Positions 16,067 to 25,388 of a stretch of 54,174 nt of DNA are shown here, piece by piece (the stretch's first letter is position 1; the number at the start of each line of letters is the position of its first letter). A program made the position numbers and the translations under genes. The DNA comes from JAKOUL01 sp035378845 (GTDB lineage Bacteria > Dictyoglomota > Dictyoglomia > Dictyoglomales > Dictyoglomaceae): NCBI GenBank assembly GCA_035378845.1, contig DAOSUP010000010.1, positions 1 to 54,174 on the forward strand, in the 5' to 3' direction. The notes beneath the pieces are model-generated. The model saw only the letters and a list, made by a program, of their open reading frames with translations, searched no databases and had not been told where the DNA came from.

Positions 16067-16928
16067 ACCTATTCCTTCTTTTTGTGGACTTTCTTCCACA
16101 TCTTTAGAAGGTGCAAAAGTTATTATTGTTCCGCTGCCTGTAGAAAATACAACTACTTATAGAAAAGGCACAAAAGATGGACCTCAAGCAATTTTGTTTT
16201 CTTCTTATAATTTAGAGCTATATGATGAAGAGTTAGAGGATATTCCTGCTAAGATAGGTGTATATACCTATCCTGATCTGGGACTTCCCATAGGTGATAT
16301 ATATAAAACTATCTCAAAAATAGAAGAGTTTACTTACGAAACATTAAATTTAAAAAAATTCCCTATATTTTTAGGTGGAGAACATACTGTAACAAAAGGT
16401 ATAGTTAGAGGATATATAAATTATTTTGGACAAAATTTTTCTATATTACATTTGGATGCTCATTCAGATCTTAAAAAAGAATATGAAGGAACAGAATATA
16501 GCCATGCTTGTGCATTAAGAGAAGCAGCAGAAAGATTAAATCTTGTTCAAGTTGGGATCAGAAGTCTTTCATATGAGGAGAGAGAATTTATTGATCTGAA
16601 TAGTATTAATGTTCTTTGGGATTTTCAAATTAATGGAGATAAATCTTTATGGATTAATAAGGTTTTAGAATCTCTTAAAGATAAAGTTTATATTACCTTA
16701 GATTTTGATGTATTTAACCCATCTGAAATGCCAGCGGTAGGTACCCCAGAACCAGGTGGACTTTTGTGGTATGATATTATTACTCTTTTGAAAGAGGTCT
16801 TTAAAGAAAAGCAGATTTTAGGTATAGATTTAGTAGAACTTTCTCCTATTCCAGGGTTTATTCCGCCAGATTATCTTGCAGCAAAATTGGTTTACAAAGT
16901 AATAGGCTATTGCAAGAAATATCAGTAA
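16053..16928 (+). CDS. speB: Agmatinase-family ureohydrolase
   Basis: This 291-residue member of the arginase/agmatinase family carries the binuclear manganese ligands in LGGEHTVT, LHLDAHSDL and LDFDVFNPSEMPAVGTPEPGG. It would hydrolyse agmatine to putrescine and urea. In some thermophiles such as Thermus the homolog acts on N1-aminopropylagmatine to give spermidine directly. The overlap with speD supports a polyamine role over arginine degradation. Substrate choice between the two routes cannot be read from the sequence. The start ATG at 16053 follows AAGAGGAAGAA. Confidence 0.9.
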   Translation: MEQHRPIPSFCGLSSTSLEGAKVIIVPLPVENTTTYRKGTKDGPQAILFSSYNLELYDEELEDIPAKIGVYTYPDLGLPIGDIYKTISKIEEFTYETLNLKKFPIFLGGEHTVTKGIVRGYINYFGQNFSILHLDAHSDLKKEYEGTEYSHACALREAAERLNLVQVGIRSLSYEEREFIDLNSINVLWDFQINGDKSLWINKVLESLKDKVYITLDFDVFNPSEMPAVGTPEPGGLLWYDIITLLKEVFKEKQILGIDLVELSPIPGFIPPDYLAAKLVYKVIGYCKKYQ

Positions 16929-16937
16929 AGATGAGAT

Positions 16938-18083
16938 ATGGTTAAAAAGAAAGTATCGCTTGTTTTTGGTACAAGACCCGAGGCTATAAAAATGGCTCCT
17001 GTTGCTTATGCACTTAGAAATACGGATTTTTTTAACGTTCAAATAATTTTAACCGCCCAACACCGAGAACTTTTAGACCAAGTTATGGAACTCTTTGGGT
17101 TAAAAGGCGATTATGACTTAAACATAATGCAAGAGACGCAAACTCTCACTCAAATCACTATTGGTGTACTTAAGGGATTAGATAAAATTTGGAAAGAGGA
17201 TATTCCGGATATAGTATTAGTTCATGGAGATACAACTACTACTTTTGCTGCGAGTCTTACTGCATTTTATAAAAAAATACCCATTGCTCATGTGGAAGCT
17301 GGATTAAGGACTTATAATAAATATCAACCTTATCCCGAAGAAATTAATAGACATCTTACGGGAGTTTTAGCAGATTTACATTTTGCTCCCACAAAAACCG
17401 CAAAGGAGAATCTTTTAAAAGAAAATCTTCCTTCGAATAATATTTTTGTGACAGGAAATACTGTAATAGATGCTTTGTTATATGTATATAATAATTTAAA
17501 CAATTTCAAACCAGAAGGGATTCCTCCACTTCCAGAAAACAAGGTTATTCTTGTAACTGCTCATAGAAGAGAAAATTGGGGCAAGCCTCTAAAAGATATA
17601 GTTTTAGCTATAAAAGATATTCTGTCAGAATTTAAAGATTTTTATGTAGTCTTTCCAGTTCATCCGAATCCTATAGTAAAGGATCAAGTCTATTCAGTAC
17701 TTTCTCAGGAAGAAAGAGCAATTCTTCTTTCTCCGGTAGATTATAAAACGATGGTTTATTTGCTTTCTAATTCCTATATAGTTCTGACTGATTCAGGGGG
17801 TTTACAGGAAGAGGCTCCTGCTTTAGGAAAGCCTGTTTTAGTCCTTAGGGAAGTTACGGAAAGGCCAGAAGCTATAATTGCAGGTACAGTTAAGTTGGTT
17901 GGAACAGACAAAGATAGAATTGTAAATGAAGTAAAAAAGCTTATTTTAGATCAAGAGGAATATGATAAAATGTCAAAGGCAGTTAATCCATATGGCGATG
18001 GAAAAGCAAATATTAGGATAAGAGACATTCTTCTTTATTATTTTGGTTTTTTACAAAATCCTCCAGAAGAATTTAAGCTGTGA
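16938..18083 (+). CDS. wecB: UDP-N-acetylglucosamine 2-epimerase (non-hydrolysing)
   Basis: The 381-residue protein interconverts UDP-GlcNAc and UDP-ManNAc. It opens with SLVFGTRPEAIKMAPVAYAL and contains HVEAGLRT with the acidic PYPEEINR downstream, VTAHRRENWG, and LTDSGGLQEEAPALGKPVLVLR near the C terminus. All are hallmarks of the family. UDP-ManNAc is the donor for the WecG/TagA family glycosyltransferase encoded at 23821, so the two may act in the same envelope polymer pathway. It follows speB by 9 bp and overlaps comFC by 4 bp. Confidence 0.95.
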   Translation: MVKKKVSLVFGTRPEAIKMAPVAYALRNTDFFNVQIILTAQHRELLDQVMELFGLKGDYDLNIMQETQTLTQITIGVLKGLDKIWKEDIPDIVLVHGDTTTTFAASLTAFYKKIPIAHVEAGLRTYNKYQPYPEEINRHLTGVLADLHFAPTKTAKENLLKENLPSNNIFVTGNTVIDALLYVYNNLNNFKPEGIPPLPENKVILVTAHRRENWGKPLKDIVLAIKDILSEFKDFYVVFPVHPNPIVKDQVYSVLSQEERAILLSPVDYKTMVYLLSNSYIVLTDSGGLQEEAPALGKPVLVLREVTERPEAIIAGTVKLVGTDKDRIVNEVKKLILDQEEYDKMSKAVNPYGDGKANIRIRDILLYYFGFLQNPPEEFKL

Positions 18084-18775
18084 GTTTAATAGAAAAATTC
18101 TTTTGGGAACTATTTTTCCCTACAAAATGTATATTTTGTGGAAATTATCACGCAGGCTATATATGTCCTGAATGTTTTTCTAAACTTCCTATGCCAGAGA
18201 GATATTGCAAACTTTGTGGACGTCCTCTTACAGGAATTAACGAAATTTGTTATAATTGTGAAAGAGAAGGTACTGTATGGGATGGTTTTGAGTTTTTAGG
18301 GTATTATAGGGATACATGGGAAGATGTTATTAAAGCTCTAAAATTTCAAAACAAACCATATATAGCACAAACGGTAGCTAAATTAGCTAAAGAGAAGATT
18401 TTGAAAAGGAATTGGAAGATAGATATGGTAACTTTTGTCCCTCTAAGCTATAAAAGGATAAAAGAGCGAGGATATAATCAGTCAGAGTATTTAGCTTACT
18501 TTTTAAGTAAAGAGTTAAAAGTATCTTATGGGTCTTTATTATATTTAAAAAGAGAAATTAGACCACAAAAAGAGCTAAGTTTAGAAGAGCGAGTAGGAAA
18601 TATAAAGGGTGCTTTTGAAGTGGATTTGCCTTATTGGGATAAAACTTATAGGAATATTCTTATTATTGATGATGTCTATACTACAGGTACTACTCTTAAA
18701 GAATGTGTAAATACATTAAAAACAAAGGTTAGATATGATAAAATGTATGCTTTTACAGTAGTAAGAGCTCTTTAA
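18080..18775 (+). CDS. comFC: ComFC-family phosphoribosyltransferase-like protein
   Basis: The 231-residue protein has an N-terminal zinc ribbon (CIFCGNYHAGYICPECF, then CKLCG and CYNC) followed by a type I phosphoribosyltransferase fold with the PRPP loop ILIIDDVYTTGTTL. The RGYNQSEYLA motif is diagnostic of the ComFC/GntX family. In naturally transformable bacteria ComFC helps DNA uptake; the enzymatic substrate is not known to me. The start is GTG at 18080 overlapping the wecB stop. In Bacillus comFC also lies a few genes before hpf and secA. Confidence 0.92.
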   Translation: MSLIEKFFWELFFPTKCIFCGNYHAGYICPECFSKLPMPERYCKLCGRPLTGINEICYNCEREGTVWDGFEFLGYYRDTWEDVIKALKFQNKPYIAQTVAKLAKEKILKRNWKIDMVTFVPLSYKRIKERGYNQSEYLAYFLSKELKVSYGSLLYLKREIRPQKELSLEERVGNIKGAFEVDLPYWDKTYRNILIIDDVYTTGTTLKECVNTLKTKVRYDKMYAFTVVRAL

Positions 18776-18802
18776 CAATAATTTTTTGAGGAGGTACTTG
18801 AT

Positions 18803-19342
18803 ATGCAAATTAATTTTACGAGCAAAAATGTTCCTATTTCTCAATCTTTACAGGAATATGCTGAAAAAAAACTCTCAAAACTTACAAAGTTTTTTGAGAA
18901 TATTAATAGTATAGAGGTAATTTTTTCTGAGGAGAATTGGAGAGATGGAAATAAAAGGCATATTGTAGAAGTGACTTTGGATGCTAATGGGAGATTAATA
19001 AAAGCTTCTGAAGCAAATCAGGATTTTAGAACTTCTATTGATTTAGTTATTGATAAGCTTGAAATTCAACTTAAGAAGTTAAAGGGAAAAATGACAGAAA
19101 GGGATAGAAGATCCCAAAACCCTATTGGAGTATTATCTCAAGAAACAAAGGAAGAGAAGTCAAAAGTTGTTAAGATTAAAAGATTCTCTTTAAAGCCAAT
19201 GGATGTGGAGGAAGCTATTTTACAGATGGAACTTTTGGGACATGATTTTTTTCTTTTCTTAGATGCTGATTCTGACAAAATCTCTCTTTTATATAGAAGA
19301 AAAGATGGAAACTATGGATTGATCATAACAGAGGAGGAATAA
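18803..19342 (+). CDS. hpf: Ribosome hibernation promoting factor, long form
   Basis: The 179-residue protein has the S30AE/RaiA fold at residues 1 to about 100 (INFTSKNVPISQSLQEYAEKKL). A linker is followed by a C-terminal dimerisation domain of about 55 residues (KIKRFSLKPMDVEEAILQME, then FFLFLDADSDKISLLYRRKDG). Long HPF joins 70S ribosomes into inactive 100S dimers. TTGAGGAGGTAC precedes the ATG. Its stop and the secA start are nearly fused (TAATG), the same hpf-secA-prfB order as in Bacillus. Confidence 0.95.
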   Translation: MQINFTSKNVPISQSLQEYAEKKLSKLTKFFENINSIEVIFSEENWRDGNKRHIVEVTLDANGRLIKASEANQDFRTSIDLVIDKLEIQLKKLKGKMTERDRRSQNPIGVLSQETKEEKSKVVKIKRFSLKPMDVEEAILQMELLGHDFFLFLDADSDKISLLYRRKDGNYGLIITEEE

Positions 19343-21708
19343 TGGGACTTTTATCAAACCTTTTTGATTCTAATACAAGAACTATTAAAAAATTAGAAGA
19401 ATATGTGAGAAGAATTAATGAACTTGAACCAGAGATAAGTAAACTTTCTGATGAAGATTTGAAAAGAAAGACTTTAGAGTTTAAACAAAGACTTGCGAAT
19501 GGTGAGACATTGGATGATTTATTGGAAGAAGCTTTTGCAGTGGTAAGAGAAGCAGCAAAGAGAACCATTGGAATGAGACATTTTGATGTACAGCTTATGG
19601 GTGGTATTGTACTTCACCAGGGCAAAATTGCTGAGATGCAGACAGGAGAGGGGAAAACCTTAGTTGCTACTTTACCGGCTTATTTGAATGCTTTAGAAGG
19701 AAAAGGGGTTCATATAGTCACAGTAAATGATTACTTAGCTAAAAGAGATAGATATTGGATGGGGCCAATCTATGAATTCTTAGGACTAGAAGTAGGACTA
19801 TTACAGAACAATACCCCATTATCAGAAAGAAAAAAAGCTTATTTGGCAGATGTAATCTATGGAACGAACAATGAGTTTGGATTTGACTATTTGAGAGATA
19901 ACATAGTACTTTCTGCTGATCAGTTAGTCCAAAGAGAATTAAATTATGCTATCGTAGATGAGGTAGATAGTATTCTTATTGACGAAGCGAGGACACCTCT
20001 TATAATTTCTGGACCTGCAAAAGGTGAAAGTCAAATATATAAGCTTGCTATAAGAGCTGCAAGATATCTTAAAAAAGATGTGGACTATACTACCGAAGAG
20101 AAAACGAGGACTATTTCCTTAACAGATCAAGGATTAAAAAAAGCTGAGACATTCTTAGGAGTAAAGGATTTATATGATTTTCAACACATGGATCTTGCTC
20201 ATGCTCTGCTTCAATGTTTGAAAGCTCTTAATTTTTATTACAGAGATAGAGATTATATTGTTAAAGATGGAGAAGTAATAATTGTGGATGAATTCACCGG
20301 AAGACTTATGCTTGGAAGAAGGTATAGTGATGGATTGCACCAGGCTATAGAAGCAAAAGAGGGTGTAAAAATAAGAGAAGAGAATGTAACCTTAGCTACT
20401 ATTTCAATTCAAAATTATTTCCGTATGTATAAAAAACTTGCAGGAATGACTGGAACAGCAGCTACAGAAGAAGAAGAGTTTGTAAAAATATATGGATTGG
20501 AAGTGGTAGTAATTCCTCCCAATAAACCTTTACATAGATTAAATTATCCAGATGTGATATTTAAAACTGAAGAGGAAAAATTTGAGGCAGTAGTAAATGA
20601 GATAGAAGAACTTTATAAAATAGGAAGACCTGTATTAGTAGGTACCACTTCTATTGAAAAATCTGAAAGACTAAGTAGGATGTTGAAAAAGAAAGGAATT
20701 CCTCATAATGTGTTGAATGCGAAATATCATGAGAAGGAAGCTGAAATTATTGCTAAAGCAGGGCAGAAATATGCAGTAACTATTGCTACAAATATGGCAG
20801 GAAGAGGAACTGATATTGTACTTGGTGAGGAAGTAGCAGAACTTGGAGGATTACATGTTATTGGTACAGAGAGACATGAGAGTAGAAGAATAGACAATCA
20901 ATTAAGAGGAAGAGCAGGAAGGCAAGGTGATCCCGGATCCTCCCGTTTTTATCTATCCTTAGAGGATGATTTATTGAGGCTTTTTGGAGGAGACCAAATA
21001 AAATCTGTTATGAGTAGGCTTGGTATGGAAAGAGGACAACCTATAGAATCGTCTCTTCTTACCCGAATAATTGAGAGTAGTCAGGCGAAAGTAGAGAAAA
21101 TGAATTTTGAGATTAGAAAACAATTATTAGATTATGATGATGTACTCAATAAACAAAGAGAGGTCCTTTATGGTGAAAGAAAAAAGATATTGTTGATGGA
21201 AGATCTGGAAGAGATAGTACAGAATATGTTGGAAAGAGTTCTTGATAGATTCTTTAATATTATCTTTTCTCAGGAAAATAGAGAAGGATGGAGAAATATA
21301 TTCTTAGAGATTTTTGGATTTTTACCAAGGAATTGGGAAGAGATACTAAGGATAGAAGATTTAGAAGAAGTAAGGAGTATTTTAGAAAAAGATATAATGG
21401 AAAAATACGAACAGAAAAAGAAAGAATTTGGAGAGGAAGTCTGGGGAGAAGTGCAAAGGCTTGTGCTAATTTATACTATTGATAAATTATGGATTGAACA
21501 TTTAAATGATATGGATGTTCTAAGGGAGGGAATTGGACTTAGAGCAATTGCTCATTACGATCCATTGATAGAGTATCAAAAAGAAGCATATCAAATGTTT
21601 CAGGATATGGTTAACAATTTTGAAATGGAAAGTATAAGATATCTCTTTAATATACATGTAACAGAAGAGTCTAAATCAAGAACTGTTTCAAAAGGAAAGA
21701 GGAGATAA
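19342..21708 (+). CDS. secA: Preprotein translocase ATPase SecA
   Basis: The 788-residue motor drives Sec-dependent export. It contains Walker A MQTGEGKTLVATLPAYLNA, Walker B region IVDEVDSILIDEARTPLI, VTVNDYLAKRD, the conserved GMTGTA, and the helicase region NMAGRGTDI with DNQLRGRAGRQGDPGSSRFYLSLED. The helical scaffold and wing domains follow. The C-terminal cysteine-rich zinc/SecB-binding tail of many SecA proteins is absent; the protein ends in VSKGKRR. It sits between hpf and prfB. Confidence 0.98.
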   Translation: MGLLSNLFDSNTRTIKKLEEYVRRINELEPEISKLSDEDLKRKTLEFKQRLANGETLDDLLEEAFAVVREAAKRTIGMRHFDVQLMGGIVLHQGKIAEMQTGEGKTLVATLPAYLNALEGKGVHIVTVNDYLAKRDRYWMGPIYEFLGLEVGLLQNNTPLSERKKAYLADVIYGTNNEFGFDYLRDNIVLSADQLVQRELNYAIVDEVDSILIDEARTPLIISGPAKGESQIYKLAIRAARYLKKDVDYTTEEKTRTISLTDQGLKKAETFLGVKDLYDFQHMDLAHALLQCLKALNFYYRDRDYIVKDGEVIIVDEFTGRLMLGRRYSDGLHQAIEAKEGVKIREENVTLATISIQNYFRMYKKLAGMTGTAATEEEEFVKIYGLEVVVIPPNKPLHRLNYPDVIFKTEEEKFEAVVNEIEELYKIGRPVLVGTTSIEKSERLSRMLKKKGIPHNVLNAKYHEKEAEIIAKAGQKYAVTIATNMAGRGTDIVLGEEVAELGGLHVIGTERHESRRIDNQLRGRAGRQGDPGSSRFYLSLEDDLLRLFGGDQIKSVMSRLGMERGQPIESSLLTRIIESSQAKVEKMNFEIRKQLLDYDDVLNKQREVLYGERKKILLMEDLEEIVQNMLERVLDRFFNIIFSQENREGWRNIFLEIFGFLPRNWEEILRIEDLEEVRSILEKDIMEKYEQKKKEFGEEVWGEVQRLVLIYTIDKLWIEHLNDMDVLREGIGLRAIAHYDPLIEYQKEAYQMFQDMVNNFEMESIRYLFNIHVTEESKSRTVSKGKRR

Positions 21709-21709
21709 A

Positions 21710-22820
21710 ATGACAATTTCAACAACAGATTTACTCTCTTTATACAGTGAGATTTTAGAAAGATTTAACAAGCTTGGAGGCTATCTTTGATTTAGAAAAA
21801 ATGGAGCAGGAGTTAAAAACTTTAGAGGAGAAGATAACACAGCAAAACTGGGAAAATCCGGGTAAGGTAAGGGCTTTAGTCGCCAAGTATAATAAGCTTC
21901 AGAAAGATATAGAAGGCTGGAATTTTTTAGAAAAGGAGATAAAAGAACTTTCAGAGTGGAAAGAGCTTTTAGAAGAGGGAGAGGAGTTTAAAGAAGAGTT
22001 TGAAAAAAGAATAAAGGGATTACAGGAAAAGCTAAAAAATTATGAAATAGGAATGATTTTGCAAGATCCTAATGATAATGCGAATGCCATATTGTCTCTT
22101 CATGCAGGAACAGGAGGTACTGATGCTCAAGATTGGGCTGATATCCTTTTAAGAATGTATATAAGATGGGCTGAAAGAAAAGGATTTCAAGTGAAAATTT
22201 TGGATATCTCTCCTGGAGAAGAAGCAGGGATAAAAAGTGCTACTCTTCTAATAGAAGGTGAAAGAGCGTATGGATATTTAAAAGGAGAAAAAGGTATTCA
22301 TAGATTGGTTAGAATTTCTCCCTTTGATGCTAACCATAGAAGACATACTTCTTTTGCATTAGTAGAGGTAATTCTAGAAATTCCAGAAAGTAATGTAGTT
22401 ATAAAACCAGAAGATTTAAAGATTGAAACCTTTAGGTCTGGAGGAGCAGGTGGACAGAATGTAAATAAAGTTGAGTCTGCAGTAAGAGTAATTCATATTC
22501 CTACAGGGATTGTAGTTCAGTGTCAAAATGAGAGGTCTCAGTATGCTAACAAAGAGATGGCTTTACGTGTATTGAAAGCAAAGCTTGAGGAACTGGAAGA
22601 GAAAAAGAGAAGAGAACAGATCACATCTCTAAAAGGTGAAATTCAAGAGATTAGTTGGGGAAATCAAATAAGATCATATGTGTTTCATCCGTATACTTTA
22701 GTAAAGGATCATAGGACAGGATTAGAAATTGGCAATGTTCAAGCAGTTATTGATGGAGAAATAGATCCTTTTATAGAAGCATATCTTTATAGTGAATGGC
22801 AAAAGAAAGAAAGTAAATGA
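21710..22820 (+). CDS. prfB: Peptide chain release factor 2, made by programmed +1 frameshift
   Basis: Translation starts at ATG 21710, one base after the secA stop, and gives 26 codons ending GGYL before an in-frame TGA at 21788-21790. Skipping T21788 continues as DLEKMEQELKTLEEK to a stop at 22820, total about 369 residues, normal for RF2. The downstream frame carries the catalytic GGQ (RSGGAGGQNVNKVES) and SPF (ISPFDANHRRHTSFA), the latter being the stop codon reading motif of RF2. RF2 releases peptides at UGA and UAA, so low RF2 at this UGA raises frameshifting and hence RF2. A TTG start at 21774 in the second frame would cut off the N terminus and is rejected. Confidence 0.94.
21776..21790 (+). 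promoter_or_regulatory. prfB programmed +1 frameshift signal
   Basis: GGAGG (21776-21780), CTAT, then the slippery CTT codon (21785-21787) and TGA (21788-21790). This matches the classic prfB site: an internal Shine-Dalgarno element a few bases ahead of CUU UGA, with an RF2-specific stop in the zero frame. Confidence 0.94.
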
Positions 22821-23827
22821 AAAAAATTTTTTTATTTGGATATTATGGGGAAGGAAATTTAGGAGATGATCTTCTTCTAAGAGGTTTGCTTGAAATCTTA
22901 GGAAAAGATTGTCAGATAGGCGTACTAATAAAAAAAAAGAGCAAAGATAATCCTTATTTACAGTTTAAGAAGAATGTAATTTCTGATTTAGTTAGAGGCG
23001 TTAGATGGTCAGATGTAGTCATTGGTGGTGGAGGAGGTTTATTTCAGGATAAAACAAGTTTCAGATCCTTTCTTTATTATTTAACTATCATTTGGCTTTC
23101 TCTTTTTAATGGGAAACCAGTATATCTTGTAGGACAGAGTTTTAGCCCCCTTAGAAATAAGTACAACGAATTTTTACTTAAAAAAAGTCTTAATCTTTGC
23201 AATGAAATCCTTGTAAGAGATCTATTTTCTATGACTTATCTTAAAAATATTGGAGTATCATCTCAAAAGATTTTTTATTCCCCTGATTTAGTATTTTTAC
23301 TTAATTTTCCTGTAAAAGATAAAAATGAAGATATTGGATTAAATTTTAGACCTTGGAAAACCCTTGATTTAGAAAAATTGGAGGATGTACTACTGAAATT
23401 ACTTAGAGAAGGTAAAAAGCTTATTTATTTTGTGTTTGATAGGCAAGAAGATAAGAAAGTTTTTGAATCTTTAAGTGATTCGCTAAGAAATAATATATCC
23501 CTGATTACCTATGATAATGATTCCTTTTTTGAGACTTTTTCCTCATGTAAATTTATCATAGGTATGAGACTTCATTCAAGTATACTCTCTGTAATTACTA
23601 ATACACCTTTTATTGCACTCTCTTACGATGAGAAGGTCTCTTCCTTTTGCATGGATATAAACTGGAGATATGTCCTTCCCTTATTGGAATTATCAAAGAT
23701 CCCTGAGTTTTTAAAGGAAATGGATCAAAGATATGGAGAGCTTTGTAAGTATTTACTGGAGATAAGAAAAGAGCTAAAAGATAAAGTAAAAAGCGACATG
23801 GAGGAGTTTAAAAAGGAAGTATGTTAG
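22817..23827 (+). CDS. csaB: Polysaccharide pyruvyl transferase family protein
   Basis: The 336-residue protein begins KKIFLFGYYGEGNLGDDLLLRG, has DVVIGGGGGLFQDKTS, GQSFSPLRNK, and FIIGMRLHSSILSV near the C terminus, the pattern of CsaB/WcaK-type pyruvyl transferases. CsaB adds pyruvate ketals to a cell wall polymer, which lets SLH-domain proteins bind the wall. The next gene is a WecG/TagA glycosyltransferase, so both likely act on a secondary wall polymer. It overlaps prfB by 4 bp and the next gene by 7 bp. Confidence 0.9.
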   Translation: MKKIFLFGYYGEGNLGDDLLLRGLLEILGKDCQIGVLIKKKSKDNPYLQFKKNVISDLVRGVRWSDVVIGGGGGLFQDKTSFRSFLYYLTIIWLSLFNGKPVYLVGQSFSPLRNKYNEFLLKKSLNLCNEILVRDLFSMTYLKNIGVSSQKIFYSPDLVFLLNFPVKDKNEDIGLNFRPWKTLDLEKLEDVLLKLLREGKKLIYFVFDRQEDKKVFESLSDSLRNNISLITYDNDSFFETFSSCKFIIGMRLHSSILSVITNTPFIALSYDEKVSSFCMDINWRYVLPLLELSKIPEFLKEMDQRYGELCKYLLEIRKELKDKVKSDMEEFKKEVC

Positions 23828-24555
23828 AAGTTAAATTGCTAAATATTCCTTTTACAAGTTTTAAGAATTTAGATGAATTTAGAAATTTAATTCTTGATTT
23901 TTTACATAGAGATAAACTTTGTATGATTTTTACGCCTAATGCAGAGATGCTTGCTTTAGCTAAAGATGATCTTGATCTTAAAAAGATTTTAGAAGAGACA
24001 GATTTGAATTTACCTGATGGAGTAGGCGTCTTGCTTCTTGCAAGGAGAAAAGGAGTTGAAATGTCAAGATTTCCAGGTGTTGAAGCATTGCTTGAGATTT
24101 TAACTTTTGCAGAAGAATTAGGTGTACCTGTATTCTTCCTTGGAGCTAAAGAAGAAGTGGTAAATAGTATGGTTGAGAGATTGAAACTTAAGTTTCCTAA
24201 TTTAAAAATTGCAGGATTCCATGATGGCTATTTTTCTGAATCCAAAGAAGAAGAGATTATAGAAGAGATAAACAATTCTGGAGCAAAGATTCTTTTTGTA
24301 GCGTTAGGCGTACCTAAACAGGAATATTGGGTATTTAAAAATAAAGAAAAGCTCAAAGTAAATATAGCAATGGGGGTAGGAGGAAGTTTTGATGTTCTTT
24401 CTGGTAAAAAAAAGAGAGCCCCTTTAATTTTTAGAAAATTATCTTTAGAATGGTTATATAGGCTAATGCAGGAGCCTAAGAGATTAATTGAAAGGTTTCC
24501 AAACCTTGTAAAATTTTTCTTGATATATCTCTTTTATGGGGAAAAGGAATTATGA
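23821..24555 (+). CDS. WecG/TagA/CpsF-family glycosyltransferase
   Basis: The 244-residue protein matches the GT26 family: IFTPNAEMLALAKDD near the N terminus, LNLPDGVGVLLLARRKG, VPVFFLGAKEEVV, ALGVPKQEYWV, and MGVGGSFDVLSGKKKRAP. Members transfer N-acetylmannosamine or its uronic acid to a lipid-linked GlcNAc in teichoic acid or enterobacterial common antigen synthesis. wecB in the same direction (16938) would make the UDP-ManNAc donor. It could be called tagA by analogy; the acceptor is unknown. Confidence 0.92.
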   Translation: MLEVKLLNIPFTSFKNLDEFRNLILDFLHRDKLCMIFTPNAEMLALAKDDLDLKKILEETDLNLPDGVGVLLLARRKGVEMSRFPGVEALLEILTFAEELGVPVFFLGAKEEVVNSMVERLKLKFPNLKIAGFHDGYFSESKEEEIIEEINNSGAKILFVALGVPKQEYWVFKNKEKLKVNIAMGVGGSFDVLSGKKKRAPLIFRKLSLEWLYRLMQEPKRLIERFPNLVKFFLIYLFYGEKEL

Positions 24556-25388
24556 AAAAATTCATTGACTATTTGGGAATTTCTTTTGGAGTACTTTTAG
24601 TTGCTTTAAGTATTGATTTGTTTTTACTACCAAATAAACTTGTAGGTGGTGGGGTAAGTGGTATTGCTATCATTCTGTATTATCTCTTAAAAACACCAGT
24701 AGGTTTAATGATGATATTTTTAAATATCCCTATATTTATTTTGGGAGTAAGAATTCTGGGCTCTTCTTTTGGAGTTAAAACTATTTTTGGTACCCTACTC
24801 TTATCTATTTTAGTTGATTTTCTTAATATTTATCATATGCCTGTAATTACAGATCCTTTTATAGCTACAGTATATGGAGGAATTCTATCGGGAATCGGAC
24901 TTGGAATTGTTTTTAAATATGAAGGATCAACTGGGGGAACAGATGTGCTTGCCCAAATCTTATCTCACTTCTCTGGCTTAAATTTAGGTCAATCTTTACT
25001 TATTATAGATGGAATTATTGTTCTTATAGCTGGCTTTTTATTTGATTTTGTTTTAGCTTTGTATGCTCTTCTAGTTATATTTATTCAGGGGTATGCTATA
25101 GATTTAGTTCAAGAAGGGCTTTCTTATACAAAAGCTGCAATTATTTTTTCTGATAATCCGCATGATTTGGGAGAGAAGATATTGAAAGAGTTGGGAAGAG
25201 GTGTTACTGTATTTTATGGAGTAGGACTTTACACAGGAAAGGAGAGAGAAATTCTATATTGTGTGGTTAGTCAATCAGAAGTAGGTAGGTTAAAAGAGAT
25301 TATTCATAGGAATGATCCAAAATCTTTTGTGGTTATTACACCAGCTCATGAAGTTTTAGGGGAGGGATTTAAATCTTTTAAGATATGA
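24552..25388 (+). CDS. YitT-family membrane protein
   Basis: The 278-residue protein has about five or six hydrophobic segments in residues 1-190 and a soluble C-terminal domain of about 80 residues containing TVFYGVGLYTGKEREILYCVV (DUF2179). The N-terminal FIDYLGISFGVLLVALSIDLF and KYEGSTGGTDVLAQIL are typical of YitT proteins. Function is unknown to me; a transport role has been guessed for the family. It overlaps its neighbours by 4 bp on both sides. Confidence 0.85.
   Translation: MKKFIDYLGISFGVLLVALSIDLFLLPNKLVGGGVSGIAIILYYLLKTPVGLMMIFLNIPIFILGVRILGSSFGVKTIFGTLLLSILVDFLNIYHMPVITDPFIATVYGGILSGIGLGIVFKYEGSTGGTDVLAQILSHFSGLNLGQSLLIIDGIIVLIAGFLFDFVLALYALLVIFIQGYAIDLVQEGLSYTKAAIIFSDNPHDLGEKILKELGRGVTVFYGVGLYTGKEREILYCVVSQSEVGRLKEIIHRNDPKSFVVITPAHEVLGEGFKSFKI

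Noticed and set aside
21774..21790. TTG start for prfB in the second frame
   Set aside because: The CTT TGA frameshift site with an internal GGAGG and a full N-terminal extension from 21710 give a standard RF2.
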